DNA from: Hartmannibacter diazotrophicus
Lineage (GTDB): Bacteria; Pseudomonadota; Alphaproteobacteria; Rhizobiales; Pleomorphomonadaceae
Direction: 5' to 3'
Assembly (NCBI RefSeq): GCF_900231165.1
Contig: NZ_LT960614.1
Coordinates: forward strand, 928,550-992,549
DNA length: 64,000 bases
Position numbers and translations under genes: made by a program. This document shows, in pieces, positions 19,998 through 28,603 of the stretch (within the stretch, counting starts at the first letter, position 1; each line of letters begins with the position of its first letter). The notes beneath the pieces were generated by a model. It was not told the DNA's origin. It made no database searches and saw only the letters and a list, made by a program, of their open reading frames with translations.

Positions 19998-22034
19998 ATG
20001 AGGGACATCGCCTTTACGCTGCGGCCGGTGTCGGATGTCGAAGGCCACGGCCCGCGCTGGTTGGCGACCTCGCCGGAGCCCTGGCTTGAAATCCTGCCGG
20101 AACGCTCTCTTGCCGGATGCTGGATCACGCTTTCCTGGAGTTCCGGACTGCTCGATCCGGTCGGCCGTCCGGTGGTCGTCTGCCGGGCACCGGATGGCGA
20201 CGAGCAGCATATCCTGCCTGCCGCGCCGCTCGGACGGGGTGAGTGGACCGGCTTCGTGAAGCCGGGGACCACGTCGATCCGGCTGTCGCCCTCCGACCGG
20301 AGTGGCGCTTTCGGCTTTCGGATCGACCGGATGACGATGATCCCGCCATCGCGCATTTTCGCGCACGCTATTGCCAACAACAGGCAGCATGGCCTGCTGG
20401 CCCTTGGCGCGCGTCTGATCGGTTGGCGCCAGGATTCCTATTTCGAGCTCCGGCAGGCGCTGAACGGGAGGCGGCTTGCCGACTATTCGAAATGGCGCTC
20501 GCTTCGGACGAGACCGTTCGAGCGCGACGGCGTTGATGGCGGCCCTGTCGATCCGGGCACCGCACCGCACATCGCTCTATGCATTGACCTGCGATCGACG
20601 TCCGCCTCCGAGATCGAGGGGCTGGTCGGGGATTTGACCCGTCAGCAGCATGAGAACTGGAGCCTGCTCCTGATGACGGAGGGAGGCGAGTCGGCGTCGG
20701 AGATTGCGGCCCTCCTTGCGCGATCGGACCGCCTGCGCGCCGTTGACGCGTCGGAGCCTGCCGGCAAAGGCTTGGCGGCAATCGGCCTCAAAGCCCTCGT
20801 CGCCTTTGTTCCCGCCAGCACGCGGCTGCACGACCATGCGCTCGCGATGGTCGCCGCCGCGGCATCATTGCCGGAAGCAGGCACCGCCGACGTTGTCTAT
20901 GCCGACGAGGACCGACGCCGGCCCGGCGGCCAATTCGTCGATCCGCGTTTGAAGCCCGGCTTCGACCCGGTTCTGCTTGAGGTCATGAACTACCTTGGCA
21001 GCGCCGCCTTCTGGCGGACACCCTTCCTGACCGGGAAGATGGAGGCGGATTGCTCCTGGGCTGAGGCCTTCGACGGACTAATGGGCTCCGACCTGCGGTG
21101 GATGCCGGCGAACGGCGCGCATGTCGCCCGCATCGTCTTGAGCACACCGGCGACGCCGGTGTCCGAAAAGACGGGCGCACGGCCGAAGACGATGCCCATC
21201 ACGCCCTCCACCGAAAGCAAGGCACCCGAGCCGCTCGTCAGCATCATCATCCCGACCAAGGACCGGCTCGATCTCCTGAAGCCCTGCATCGACAGTCTTC
21301 TCGCTCATGCGCCGGAGAACTGCGAGGTAATCGTCGCCGACAACGGGAGTGTCGAGGCGAAGACGAGGGACTACTACGGCACGCTGCGGCACGAGCCCCG
21401 GGTCAGGATCGAAGAGATCGCGATCCCCTTCAACTATTCCGAAATCTGCAATCGGGCCGCCGTAGCATCGCGCGGCGACGTCCTTGTCTTCCTCAACAAC
21501 GACACGGAATTTCTTCATGCCGGTTGGTGGGAGGCTATCAGGGACTTCGTCCTCACACCGGATGTTGCAGCCGTCGGTGCGCGGCTTCTCTTTCCCTCCG
21601 GCAAGGTTCAGCACGCGGGCATCGTCATGGGCATCCACGGCCGCTGCGGTCACTTCGAGGCGGGTGTCTCTCCAGACGAAGAAGGCTATTTCCGCCGAGC
21701 CCACCATCCGCATCAGTTGATGGCGGTAACGGCCGCCTTCCTGGCCATCGAGCGGCACAAGTTCTTCGAGGTGAATGGCTTCGATCAGGACATGTTTCCG
21801 ACCGATCTCAGCGACGTCGATTTTTGTCTGAGACTTTCGCGGCTGGGCTATAAGAACGTCTACGTTCCCGGGTGCCGGCTGCTGCATCACGAAACCGCAT
21901 CGCGCGACAATTCGGCAGGCCAATACGTCAGGGAACGGGCCTATTTTTCAGAGGTCTATCGCCGCGAAATCCGCGGCGATCCGTATTTCAGTCCGATCCT
22001 CTCGCTTTATGGCGGCGAAGCGATTCTGGGTTAG
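19998..22034 (+). CDS. Large GT2 glycosyltransferase with degenerate first domain
   Basis: 678 residues. Residues 1-150 form a beta-rich N-terminal region. Residues about 190-385 resemble the second part of a GT2 domain (VVYADEDRRRPGG…LKPGFDPVLLEVMNYLGSAA) but the beginning is eroded and the usual nucleotide-binding DxD is unclear. Residues about 410-650 are a normal GT2 domain (VSIIIPTKDRLDLLKPCIDS, VIVADNGS, VFLNNDTEFL, PTDLSDVDFCLRL). It should transfer a sugar from a nucleotide donor at the cytoplasmic membrane during surface polysaccharide assembly. ATG at 19998. Confidence 0.88.
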   Translation: MRDIAFTLRPVSDVEGHGPRWLATSPEPWLEILPERSLAGCWITLSWSSGLLDPVGRPVVVCRAPDGDEQHILPAAPLGRGEWTGFVKPGTTSIRLSPSDRSGAFGFRIDRMTMIPPSRIFAHAIANNRQHGLLALGARLIGWRQDSYFELRQALNGRRLADYSKWRSLRTRPFERDGVDGGPVDPGTAPHIALCIDLRSTSASEIEGLVGDLTRQQHENWSLLLMTEGGESASEIAALLARSDRLRAVDASEPAGKGLAAIGLKALVAFVPASTRLHDHALAMVAAAASLPEAGTADVVYADEDRRRPGGQFVDPRLKPGFDPVLLEVMNYLGSAAFWRTPFLTGKMEADCSWAEAFDGLMGSDLRWMPANGAHVARIVLSTPATPVSEKTGARPKTMPITPSTESKAPEPLVSIIIPTKDRLDLLKPCIDSLLAHAPENCEVIVADNGSVEAKTRDYYGTLRHEPRVRIEEIAIPFNYSEICNRAAVASRGDVLVFLNNDTEFLHAGWWEAIRDFVLTPDVAAVGARLLFPSGKVQHAGIVMGIHGRCGHFEAGVSPDEEGYFRRAHHPHQLMAVTAAFLAIERHKFFEVNGFDQDMFPTDLSDVDFCLRLSRLGYKNVYVPGCRLLHHETASRDNSAGQYVRERAYFSEVYRREIRGDPYFSPILSLYGGEAILG

Positions 22035-22103
22035 TGACAACACCGTCCGTGTGGCATCGTCCAGCGAGCGGGCAACGCCGTGGACGGTGCAAGAGAAAGG
22101 TTG

Positions 22104-23003
22104 ATGATCGTGTCGTTTCGTGAGGGGTTGGCGCATGGGGCCAGGGAACTGGCGACGCATTTGCAAGGTCTTGCCGACAAGTTGTCATCGCAGCAGTCCA
22201 CCGCAGATCCGAACGCCGGGCTCAAGGAATATGTCCTGACCATGCCCTCGGCCCAGAACGCGGTTGATGCCGTTCCGGGATGGAACATGGCGCTGCCGCC
22301 CGAGGCGGGCGCAACGGCGGGCGTTGGAAACTTCTATCTTGATCAGCGCATCGCATGGGTCATCCAGCAGATGGGATCAGTCAAGGGACTGGACATCCTC
22401 GAACTTGGGCCGCTCGAGGCGTCGCACACCTACATGCTTCAGAACGCTGGGGCCCGGTCGATCGACGCCATCGAGGCCAATCGCCTCGCATTTTTGCGTT
22501 GCCTGATCGTCAAGGAACTCCTGAACCTCGATCGCGCCCACTTCCATCTCGGCAACTTCGTCGAGTGGCTGCAGAACGTCGACAGGAAATACGATCTCAT
22601 CGTCGCCTCGGGCATTCTCTATCACATGGAGAACCCGATCGAACTGATCGAGCTGATGGCCAGGCGAAGCGACAACCTGTTTCTCTGGACCCATTACTGG
22701 GACGACGAGCAGATGCCCGCGAGCGACTATCGGCGCCATGCCTTTACCGGTGTGGTCGAGACGGTCCATCATGGCGATCTGCCCGTGAAGCTCTATCAGC
22801 GCAGCTATCACCAGGCCTGGAAAAGCGAATCCTTTTGCGGCGGAATGCGTGACATCCATCGCTGGATCGATCGTTCGGACCTCCTCAAGCTCCTCGCCGC
22901 CGTTGGTTTCGACGATGTGCGGATTACCATGGAAGAGCCGCGCCACGAGAACGGCCCTTCCTTCTCGGTCTTTGCGCGCCGGACGCCGACCGCCAAGGCG
23001 TGA
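22104..23003 (+). CDS. Class I SAM-dependent methyltransferase
   Basis: 299 residues. The SAM-binding motif is LDILELGPLEASHTYML (motif I), followed by IDAIEANRLAFLRC and YDLIVASGILYHMENPIELIELM, where the YHM-P pattern is common in sugar/small-molecule methyltransferases. ATG 22104 with AAAGG 3 bp ahead is preferred over GTG 22080. It lies 69 bp after the GT2 gene and is convergent with the next gene. Probably methylates a sugar of the surface polysaccharide; substrate unknown. Confidence 0.85.
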   Translation: MIVSFREGLAHGARELATHLQGLADKLSSQQSTADPNAGLKEYVLTMPSAQNAVDAVPGWNMALPPEAGATAGVGNFYLDQRIAWVIQQMGSVKGLDILELGPLEASHTYMLQNAGARSIDAIEANRLAFLRCLIVKELLNLDRAHFHLGNFVEWLQNVDRKYDLIVASGILYHMENPIELIELMARRSDNLFLWTHYWDDEQMPASDYRRHAFTGVVETVHHGDLPVKLYQRSYHQAWKSESFCGGMRDIHRWIDRSDLLKLLAAVGFDDVRITMEEPRHENGPSFSVFARRTPTAKA

Positions 23004-23033
23004 ACGCCAGGCTCTCCTGAGGACCGCGGCCTG

Positions 23034-25259
23034 TCACCGGGGTTGGGGCAGCGCCTTGAGCAGAACCGGATGGGGATTCGACCGGTCCTTGGAGTACCAG
23101 GGATTGATGGCCGGATCCTCGAAAACCTGCGTCTGGTGAGCGCGCTTGAGGTTCTCCTGCTCCCGTCGGAAGCGGTCGATGTTCTCCGGCGTCTCGTCGG
23201 AGCCGCGGGTTGCCGATTCGTGATGGACGAGCTTGGCGAACGGCGTCCAGACGGTCCGGAACCCGGCCTTGTGAGCCCTCAGGCAATAGTCGACGTCGTT
23301 GTAGGCGACGGCGAAGTCGATTTCATCGAAGGTCCCGACGGCATCGAGACACGGCCGGCTGATGGCCATGCAGGCGCCGGTGACGACCGTCATCGACTGC
23401 CGCACCCAGAGGCGCCCCATGGGACCGGGATAGTCGTCCGCCTCGTTGAGGAACCAGTGCCCGGCAAGCTGGCCGAAGCCGGCGATGACCCCCGCGTGCT
23501 GGATCCGGCGGTTCGGATAAAGCAGCTTGGCGCCGACGATCCCGACATCGGGATAGTCGAAACAGGAGACCATCTCCTTCAACCAGTCCGGCTCCAGAAC
23601 CTCCAGGTCGTTGTTCGCCAGAAGGACGATGTCGCCCTTCGCTCGTGCCAGCCCCTTGTTCACCGACCGTGAGAAGTTGAAGGCTTCGGTCTCGACGATG
23701 GCGGTGAACGGGACGGATTTGCCGCTGTACGCTTCATAGAGATCGAGGGTTCTCTGGTCCGTCGACCCGTTGTCGATGACGATGATCTCGAGATTCGGAT
23801 AGTCGGTCCGGTTCGTCAGCCCGTCGAGCATCATGGCAATGAGATCGAAGGAGTTCCGGTTCGGGATGACGACCGTGACCAGCGGCCACGATGTTCGGGC
23901 CAGATCGAAACGCACTCGGTGCAGGTCGGGATTGACGGCGCCGGTGACCTGAAGCGGACCATCCGTGCCGTAGGCGGTGGAGAGCGCCCGGCGGGCATTT
24001 TGGGTGGCGGTTTGGAGGAACTTGGCCGAATAGGTTTCGCCGCTGCGCCGCCAAAGATAGGCCGGGAACGGCAGATGGCGGATCTCGTCCCTTTCAAGCC
24101 CCGCCGTGTAGCGCAGGAGAAGTTCGTAGTCCTGGGAGCCCTGGTATCCGTCGCTGAGGCAGCCGAGCGCGATCAGCCTGTCGCGCCGGTAGACCGAGAA
24201 ATGGTTGACGTAGTTCACGCCCGACAGCAGCACCGGATCGAAGGCTGGTTTCAAAAACAGGTCGGTCGGACGCAGGTCGTCATCGGTGATGACCTCGTCG
24301 GTATAAAGGAAGACCGTTTCCGGATGATCCTCGAGCGCCTTGGCGATCCGGCTGGCGGCGAAAGGAACGATCGCGTCGTCGTGGTCGAGAAGCGCGATCC
24401 GTTGGCCCTGGGCGCGCTCGATGCCGGCGTTGGTCGCAAGGGCGATGCCGCGGTTGGTCTCGTTGAAGACCACGGTGACGCCCGGCTCGGTTTGGTGGTC
24501 CTGGAGCCAACGCCTGGTTTCGGCCGAAGGCGAGGCGTCGTCGCTCAGCACCAGTTCGCAGAGGCCCGCTTCCTGTTGCCGGAACGAGCGAAGCAGATCG
24601 TCGAGATATCGCGGCAGGGCGTTGTAGACCGGTACCACGAAGGAAATCAGCGGCTCTGCCTGCGGAGCCCGGCGCGAGGCGCTGCCATCCGTATCGAGGG
24701 CGGCGAGCGCCGTCGCCGTCTGGAGCAGCCTTGAGGCTTCGGAGGCCTTGACCTGCGGGATCCAGCGCGGCACCCAACCCGGCAACTGGATGCGCCGTGT
24801 CACGACGGTGGCGGAATCCCCCTCAAGGTCGCAGCGGACGTTGACCTTGAGCGGATCGTCTCCGGCTACGACATTGTCGAAGAGCCAGGGCTGGACGTAA
24901 TCGGAGAGCCAAAGCTGGCGCAGCAGGACCGCTTCGATCGTCTGCCGGCGCGTCGTCAGCCGCACCTCGACCCGATGAACCGGGCTGTCCTCGTCGGGCC
25001 GGATCGAAATGGAAGCGGTGTTGCAGGCGGTGAGCCGCAACGGCTCACGGGTTAGGCTGCCGTCAGCGGCAAAGAGGTGGATCTCGAGGTCGATCGGACA
25101 TTGACCCGCGCGCACCCAAAGCGTGCTGCCCCTCGCAAGTCTCGGCCATTTCCAGACGAGGCGCTGCGTGACCGTCTCGGCGCCGTCCTGTACCGCCGGA
25201 GTGAATCCCAGTCCCTTTCGGACGGCGTCAGCGGGGAGGGCGGGCAGGCTTACGAACAT
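23034..25259 (-). CDS. Two-domain GT2 glycosyltransferase
   Basis: 741 residues. A beta-rich N-terminal region spans about 1-190. The first GT2 domain at about 205-430 is intact (ISFVVPVYNALPRYLDDLL, LVLSDDASPS, IALLDHDDAIVP, FLYTDEVITDD). The second is at about 465-710 (VTVVIPNRNSFDLIAMML, IIVIDNGSTDQ, IVLLANNDLEVLEPDWL, AYNDVDYCLRA). Same overall plan as the protein at 19998, but with both domains complete. ATG 25259 with AAGGG ahead. A palindrome, GCACTC-N5-GAGTGC, lies 22 bp upstream of the start. Confidence 0.9.
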   Translation of the reverse strand: MFVSLPALPADAVRKGLGFTPAVQDGAETVTQRLVWKWPRLARGSTLWVRAGQCPIDLEIHLFAADGSLTREPLRLTACNTASISIRPDEDSPVHRVEVRLTTRRQTIEAVLLRQLWLSDYVQPWLFDNVVAGDDPLKVNVRCDLEGDSATVVTRRIQLPGWVPRWIPQVKASEASRLLQTATALAALDTDGSASRRAPQAEPLISFVVPVYNALPRYLDDLLRSFRQQEAGLCELVLSDDASPSAETRRWLQDHQTEPGVTVVFNETNRGIALATNAGIERAQGQRIALLDHDDAIVPFAASRIAKALEDHPETVFLYTDEVITDDDLRPTDLFLKPAFDPVLLSGVNYVNHFSVYRRDRLIALGCLSDGYQGSQDYELLLRYTAGLERDEIRHLPFPAYLWRRSGETYSAKFLQTATQNARRALSTAYGTDGPLQVTGAVNPDLHRVRFDLARTSWPLVTVVIPNRNSFDLIAMMLDGLTNRTDYPNLEIIVIDNGSTDQRTLDLYEAYSGKSVPFTAIVETEAFNFSRSVNKGLARAKGDIVLLANNDLEVLEPDWLKEMVSCFDYPDVGIVGAKLLYPNRRIQHAGVIAGFGQLAGHWFLNEADDYPGPMGRLWVRQSMTVVTGACMAISRPCLDAVGTFDEIDFAVAYNDVDYCLRAHKAGFRTVWTPFAKLVHHESATRGSDETPENIDRFRREQENLKRAHQTQVFEDPAINPWYSKDRSNPHPVLLKALPQPR

Positions 25260-25280
25260 CAAAACCCTTCTGAGCAGGGT

Positions 25281-25297
25281 GCACTCGAATTGAGTGC
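25281..25297. promoter_or_regulatory. Inverted repeat GCACTC-N5-GAGTGC
   Basis: Perfect 6-bp arms, 25281-25286 and 25292-25297, separated by GAATT, 22 bp before the start codon of the GT2 gene. Position fits an operator or a 5'-UTR hairpin. A related core GCACT…AGTGC occurs at 43021-43035 upstream of xylF. Confidence 0.45.
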
Positions 25298-25508
25298 CTT
25301 TCAGGCCGCTGGCATCCCTGAAGCTGGAGCACGGCGGTCTCGTTCATGCGTGGCCGCTTGAGCGCAGTATGCTCCGGTCAGGACGGATGGCGATTGACGG
25401 ACGAGGTGCGGTTGCCACTCGACATAGCCGATAAGCCCTGTCGCGGCCACAACGGATTGGCGTTTCCGGAGGATTTTGGCCGCTCGTTCGAGGGCGGCCA
25501 GGGTGGGC

Positions 25509-26678
25509 CTAGGAGCCGGTTCTCCTTGCCGCGAGGATGAGGTCGGCAAGTTCCCGCACCGCGCCTTCGCCGCCGCGCGCCGCGCAGACGTGGTGCACCG
25601 CATGGCGCACCGAGGGTACCGCATCCGCCGGACAGGCCGACAGCCCGACATGCTGCAGGGCTTCGAGGTCGTAGACGTCGTCGCCGATATAGGCGATCTC
25701 GTCGAGATGGATCAGGTGGTGGCCGGCGAGCGCCTCGATGGCGCGGCGCTTGTCGCTCGCCCCCTGCACGACGATGTCGAGCTTCAGCTTCTCGGCCCGG
25801 CGGGCGACAAGGCGCGTGTTTTCCCGGGTCACGATGCCCGTCACGATTCCGGCTTCCCTGAGGAACGAGAAGCCGGCGCCGTCGCGCGTGTTGAAGCGCT
25901 TCAGCTCGTCGCCGGCCTCCGAATAATACATCCCCGCGTCGGTCAACACCCCGTCGACATCGGCAAGGACGACGCGGATTTTCCGGGCGCGATCGGCGAG
26001 TGAATGTGTCTGGCGGCTCGTCAGCAGCTTCTCGACGACCAGCCAGTCTTCCGGCTCGTCGATCTCCGTCAGCGTCTCCGGCGCCATTTCATACGCGGCG
26101 ACGCGGCCATGCAGCCGGCAGCCGCTGGCGCGATATCCTTGAGCGCTGAAGATGTAGAAGGCGCCGTTCTCGACGAGTTGTCCGTCGAACTCCTGCCGCC
26201 TCGGCCGGTGCCGGGGATCGTAATTGACGGGGCTTGCCGATCCATCGTCGGCGAGAGACCAGAAGAAGCGTTTTTGCCGGGCGACGGTGACGAGGCTGTC
26301 GGCCCCCTGTTCGGCCATGCGCCGCAACGCGCCGTCGATATCCTCGGCCGTCGTCAGCGGCGAGGTGCATTGCATCAGCACAATCGACGAGGGCGACTCG
26401 TGCTGGAGATAGTTGTCGATGACGCTCTCGGTCGAGGCGGTGTCGGTCGCGGTCTCGGCACTGCGCAGGAACACCCTGAGGCGCTCCAGTCCGAGGCCGA
26501 GCACGACCGAGGCGATTTCGTCGTCGTCGGTCGCGATCACGACCTCGTCGACGCCGGCCGCCTCATGCGCCGCGATCGCCGCATGGGCGATCAGCGGGCG
26601 TCCGGCGATCGGACGGATGTTCTTGCGCGGGATCGACTTGGAGCCGCCGCGCGCGGGGATGAGGGCGACGACCGTCAT
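25509..26678 (-). CDS. Fusion: acylneuraminate cytidylyltransferase (NeuA-like) + KdsC-like HAD phosphatase
   Basis: 389 residues. Residues 1-225: CMP-nonulosonate synthetase (VALIPARGGSKSIPRKNI, VVIATDDDEI, LMQCTSPLTTAEDID, GAFYIFSAQGY). Residues about 230-385: HAD phosphatase of the KdsC type (VVLADVDGVLTDAGMYYSE, ELKRFNTRDGAGF, GDDVYDLEAL). Together with the NeuB-like synthase 28 bp upstream this should make a CMP-activated nonulosonic acid, the phosphatase domain removing a 9-phosphate. Natural fusions of this layout are known, including animal CMAS. Start ATG 26678, weak ribosome site. Confidence 0.92.
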   Translation of the reverse strand: MTVVALIPARGGSKSIPRKNIRPIAGRPLIAHAAIAAHEAAGVDEVVIATDDDEIASVVLGLGLERLRVFLRSAETATDTASTESVIDNYLQHESPSSIVLMQCTSPLTTAEDIDGALRRMAEQGADSLVTVARQKRFFWSLADDGSASPVNYDPRHRPRRQEFDGQLVENGAFYIFSAQGYRASGCRLHGRVAAYEMAPETLTEIDEPEDWLVVEKLLTSRQTHSLADRARKIRVVLADVDGVLTDAGMYYSEAGDELKRFNTRDGAGFSFLREAGIVTGIVTRENTRLVARRAEKLKLDIVVQGASDKRRAIEALAGHHLIHLDEIAYIGDDVYDLEALQHVGLSACPADAVPSVRHAVHHVCAARGGEGAVRELADLILAARRTGS

Positions 26679-26706
26679 GGAGAGGGCGTGGTGCCGGGCG
26701 GCGGGA

Positions 26707-27600
26707 TCAGGCGGCCGCCCATTTCAGTTTCTTGCGCTGGGCCACCTCGACCGGCATGATTTCCCGGGCCTTGTAGCGCAGGGCGAGCGAGACGTTGCGC
26801 ATGTCGCGCGTCACGCGGCGCATGCCGTCCGGCTCCAGCGAGGCTGCGTGGTCGGTGCCCTTCCAGGTGCGGTCGAGCGTGAAATGCCGTTCCACCCAGG
26901 TCGCGCCGAGCACCATGGCGGCGACGTCGATCGCGATGCCGTGGTGGTGGCCCGAAAAGCCGATCGACTTGACGCGGCTGCCGTAGTCTTCCTGCAGGCG
27001 GGTGATCTCGTAGAGGCACACTTCCTCGCAGTCGACCGGATAGCCCGAGGTGCAGGCATAGACGACGACGTCCTTGGCCCGGCCCTTCTGCTCGAAGAAG
27101 GAGATGATCTTCTCTTCTTCTTCGTGGGTCGTCATGCCGAACGAGCAGTGAATCTCGCCACCGTATTCGTCGGCCAGCACGGCCAGCATGTCGAAGTTGA
27201 GGTTGAGCGCCGAGGGAACCTTGAGGAACTTCGGCTGCAGCGTGATCATCTCGCGCGCCGAGGTCACATCCCAGACGGAGGTGGAGTAGTCGATGCCGAA
27301 CCGCTCGCAGACGTCCTTGAGGTGGCGGTGCTGGTCGACCGTGAACTCGAGGAACTCGCGGTGCTCGCCGTAGGTGGGCCCGTAGGCGTGCATCGGATTG
27401 GGATGCGGCGCATCGAAGGCGGCCGGCGACAGCAATTCCCGATTGTTGCGCTTCTGGAACTTGACGGCGTCGACCTTGCAGAAGGTCGCGGCCATCATGA
27501 TCATCTCTTCGGCGATGGCCATGTCGCCCTTGTGGTTGCAGCCGATTTCGGCCACGACCTTCGGAGCGCTGGTGATTTGCGGAATGCTGAGCCGTTTCAT
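26707..27600 (-). CDS. neuB: NeuB-family nonulosonic acid synthase lacking the C-terminal SAF domain
   Basis: 297 residues. TIM-barrel motifs KVVAEIGCNHKGDM, DAVKFQKRN, YGEHREFLEF, FLKVPSALNLN and ERHFTLDRTWKGTDHAASL are those of NeuB/NANS. Usual bacterial NeuB proteins are about 345 residues and end in an antifreeze-like SAF domain; this one stops right after the barrel. Condenses phosphoenolpyruvate with a mannose derivative, free or phosphorylated. Same strand as the NeuA-KdsC fusion downstream. Confidence 0.9.
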   Translation of the reverse strand: MKRLSIPQITSAPKVVAEIGCNHKGDMAIAEEMIMMAATFCKVDAVKFQKRNNRELLSPAAFDAPHPNPMHAYGPTYGEHREFLEFTVDQHRHLKDVCERFGIDYSTSVWDVTSAREMITLQPKFLKVPSALNLNFDMLAVLADEYGGEIHCSFGMTTHEEEEKIISFFEQKGRAKDVVVYACTSGYPVDCEEVCLYEITRLQEDYGSRVKSIGFSGHHHGIAIDVAAMVLGATWVERHFTLDRTWKGTDHAASLEPDGMRRVTRDMRNVSLALRYKAREIMPVEVAQRKKLKWAAA

Positions 27601-27778
27601 TGTTCTGCGGCCTTGTCGTCAAGCCTTCGCCAGGAAGGCACCAGGGAGCGTCGCCACGAACACACAAAGACCGACGCAGATTTTGCCTGCCAATTTGCCA
27701 AAAAACTCCTTAGCGAATGGTTAACGCAGACGCTTGGCAGCAAGTGCCGCACCGCGATGCATGGCTGGCCCATGGTGT

Positions 27779-28453
27779 TCAGGTGGTGGACTTCACGATG
27801 AAGGATGGCACGGTGTAGTAGGGCGTCTTCTCGATCTTCGTGATGCCGCGCGCCCTGCAGAAGGCATCGACCGCATTCGTCGCGCCGGCCACGGCATTGT
27901 AGTCGTCGATGATCACGACTCCGCCCTCGACCACACGGTCCCACAGGGCTTCCAGAGCGAAGGCCGTCGGCGTCTCCACGTCCATGTCGAGATGGAGGAG
28001 GGCGATCCGCAGATGCGGATTGGCCGCCAGATAGGCCGGCACCTGCTCGATCACGTCGCCGGCGACGAGGTCTACATTGGCAAAGCCCTTGAGGGCGAGC
28101 ACATGCTGGAGTTCCTCCACCGAGAGCCCGTCGCCGCCGGCGGTCTCGAAGCGCTGGATGAACGTCTCATCGTCGCGGGTGGCATCCTCGGCGACTGGAA
28201 AGCGCCCGAAGGCGTCGAAGCCGACGATCTTCCTGGCATGGGCGTTCTCCAGCATTTCGCGGAAGGTGCACCACCGGATCAGGGAGCTGCCCTTGTAGAC
28301 GCCAAGCTCGACGACATGGCCCGGCAGCCCGAGGATGCGCTTGTAGAGCTCCCAGTGGGCGATCTGCTTGGCCATGCGGTTATAGGGCGAAAACCAGTAG
28401 TAGCCGTTTTCGTAGTCCCAGGCCTTGTCTTCGCTCAGTCCCTTGATGTCCAT
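27779..28453 (-). CDS. TylF/macrocin O-methyltransferase-like protein
   Basis: 224 residues. Motif I VVELGVYKGSSLIRW, acidic motif IVGFDAFGRFP, and metal-binding pattern LLHLDMDVETPTAFALE…VIIDDYNA match the TylF/SAM-dependent O-methyltransferase family. The open frame continues upstream to 28576, but the ATG at 28453 has AGAGGG 4 bp ahead and the family pattern begins there. It is upstream of neuB on the same strand (178-bp gap). Probably methylates a sugar of the glycan. Confidence 0.85.
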   Translation of the reverse strand: MDIKGLSEDKAWDYENGYYWFSPYNRMAKQIAHWELYKRILGLPGHVVELGVYKGSSLIRWCTFREMLENAHARKIVGFDAFGRFPVAEDATRDDETFIQRFETAGGDGLSVEELQHVLALKGFANVDLVAGDVIEQVPAYLAANPHLRIALLHLDMDVETPTAFALEALWDRVVEGGVVIIDDYNAVAGATNAVDAFCRARGITKIEKTPYYTVPSFIVKSTT

Positions 28454-28603
28454 CTCGCCCTCTTGTGGGGTGTCGTCGAAACCGGCCCGCCGCGCTGTCC
28501 TGGGGCGGCAGCTCGAAGAAGTCGTTCTCTGCGCGGTCAGGGATCGGCGAAAAGGCCGCACCTGAGCCGTGGGCAAGACGGTCCGCGCTGTGAAAATGGC
28601 GCA

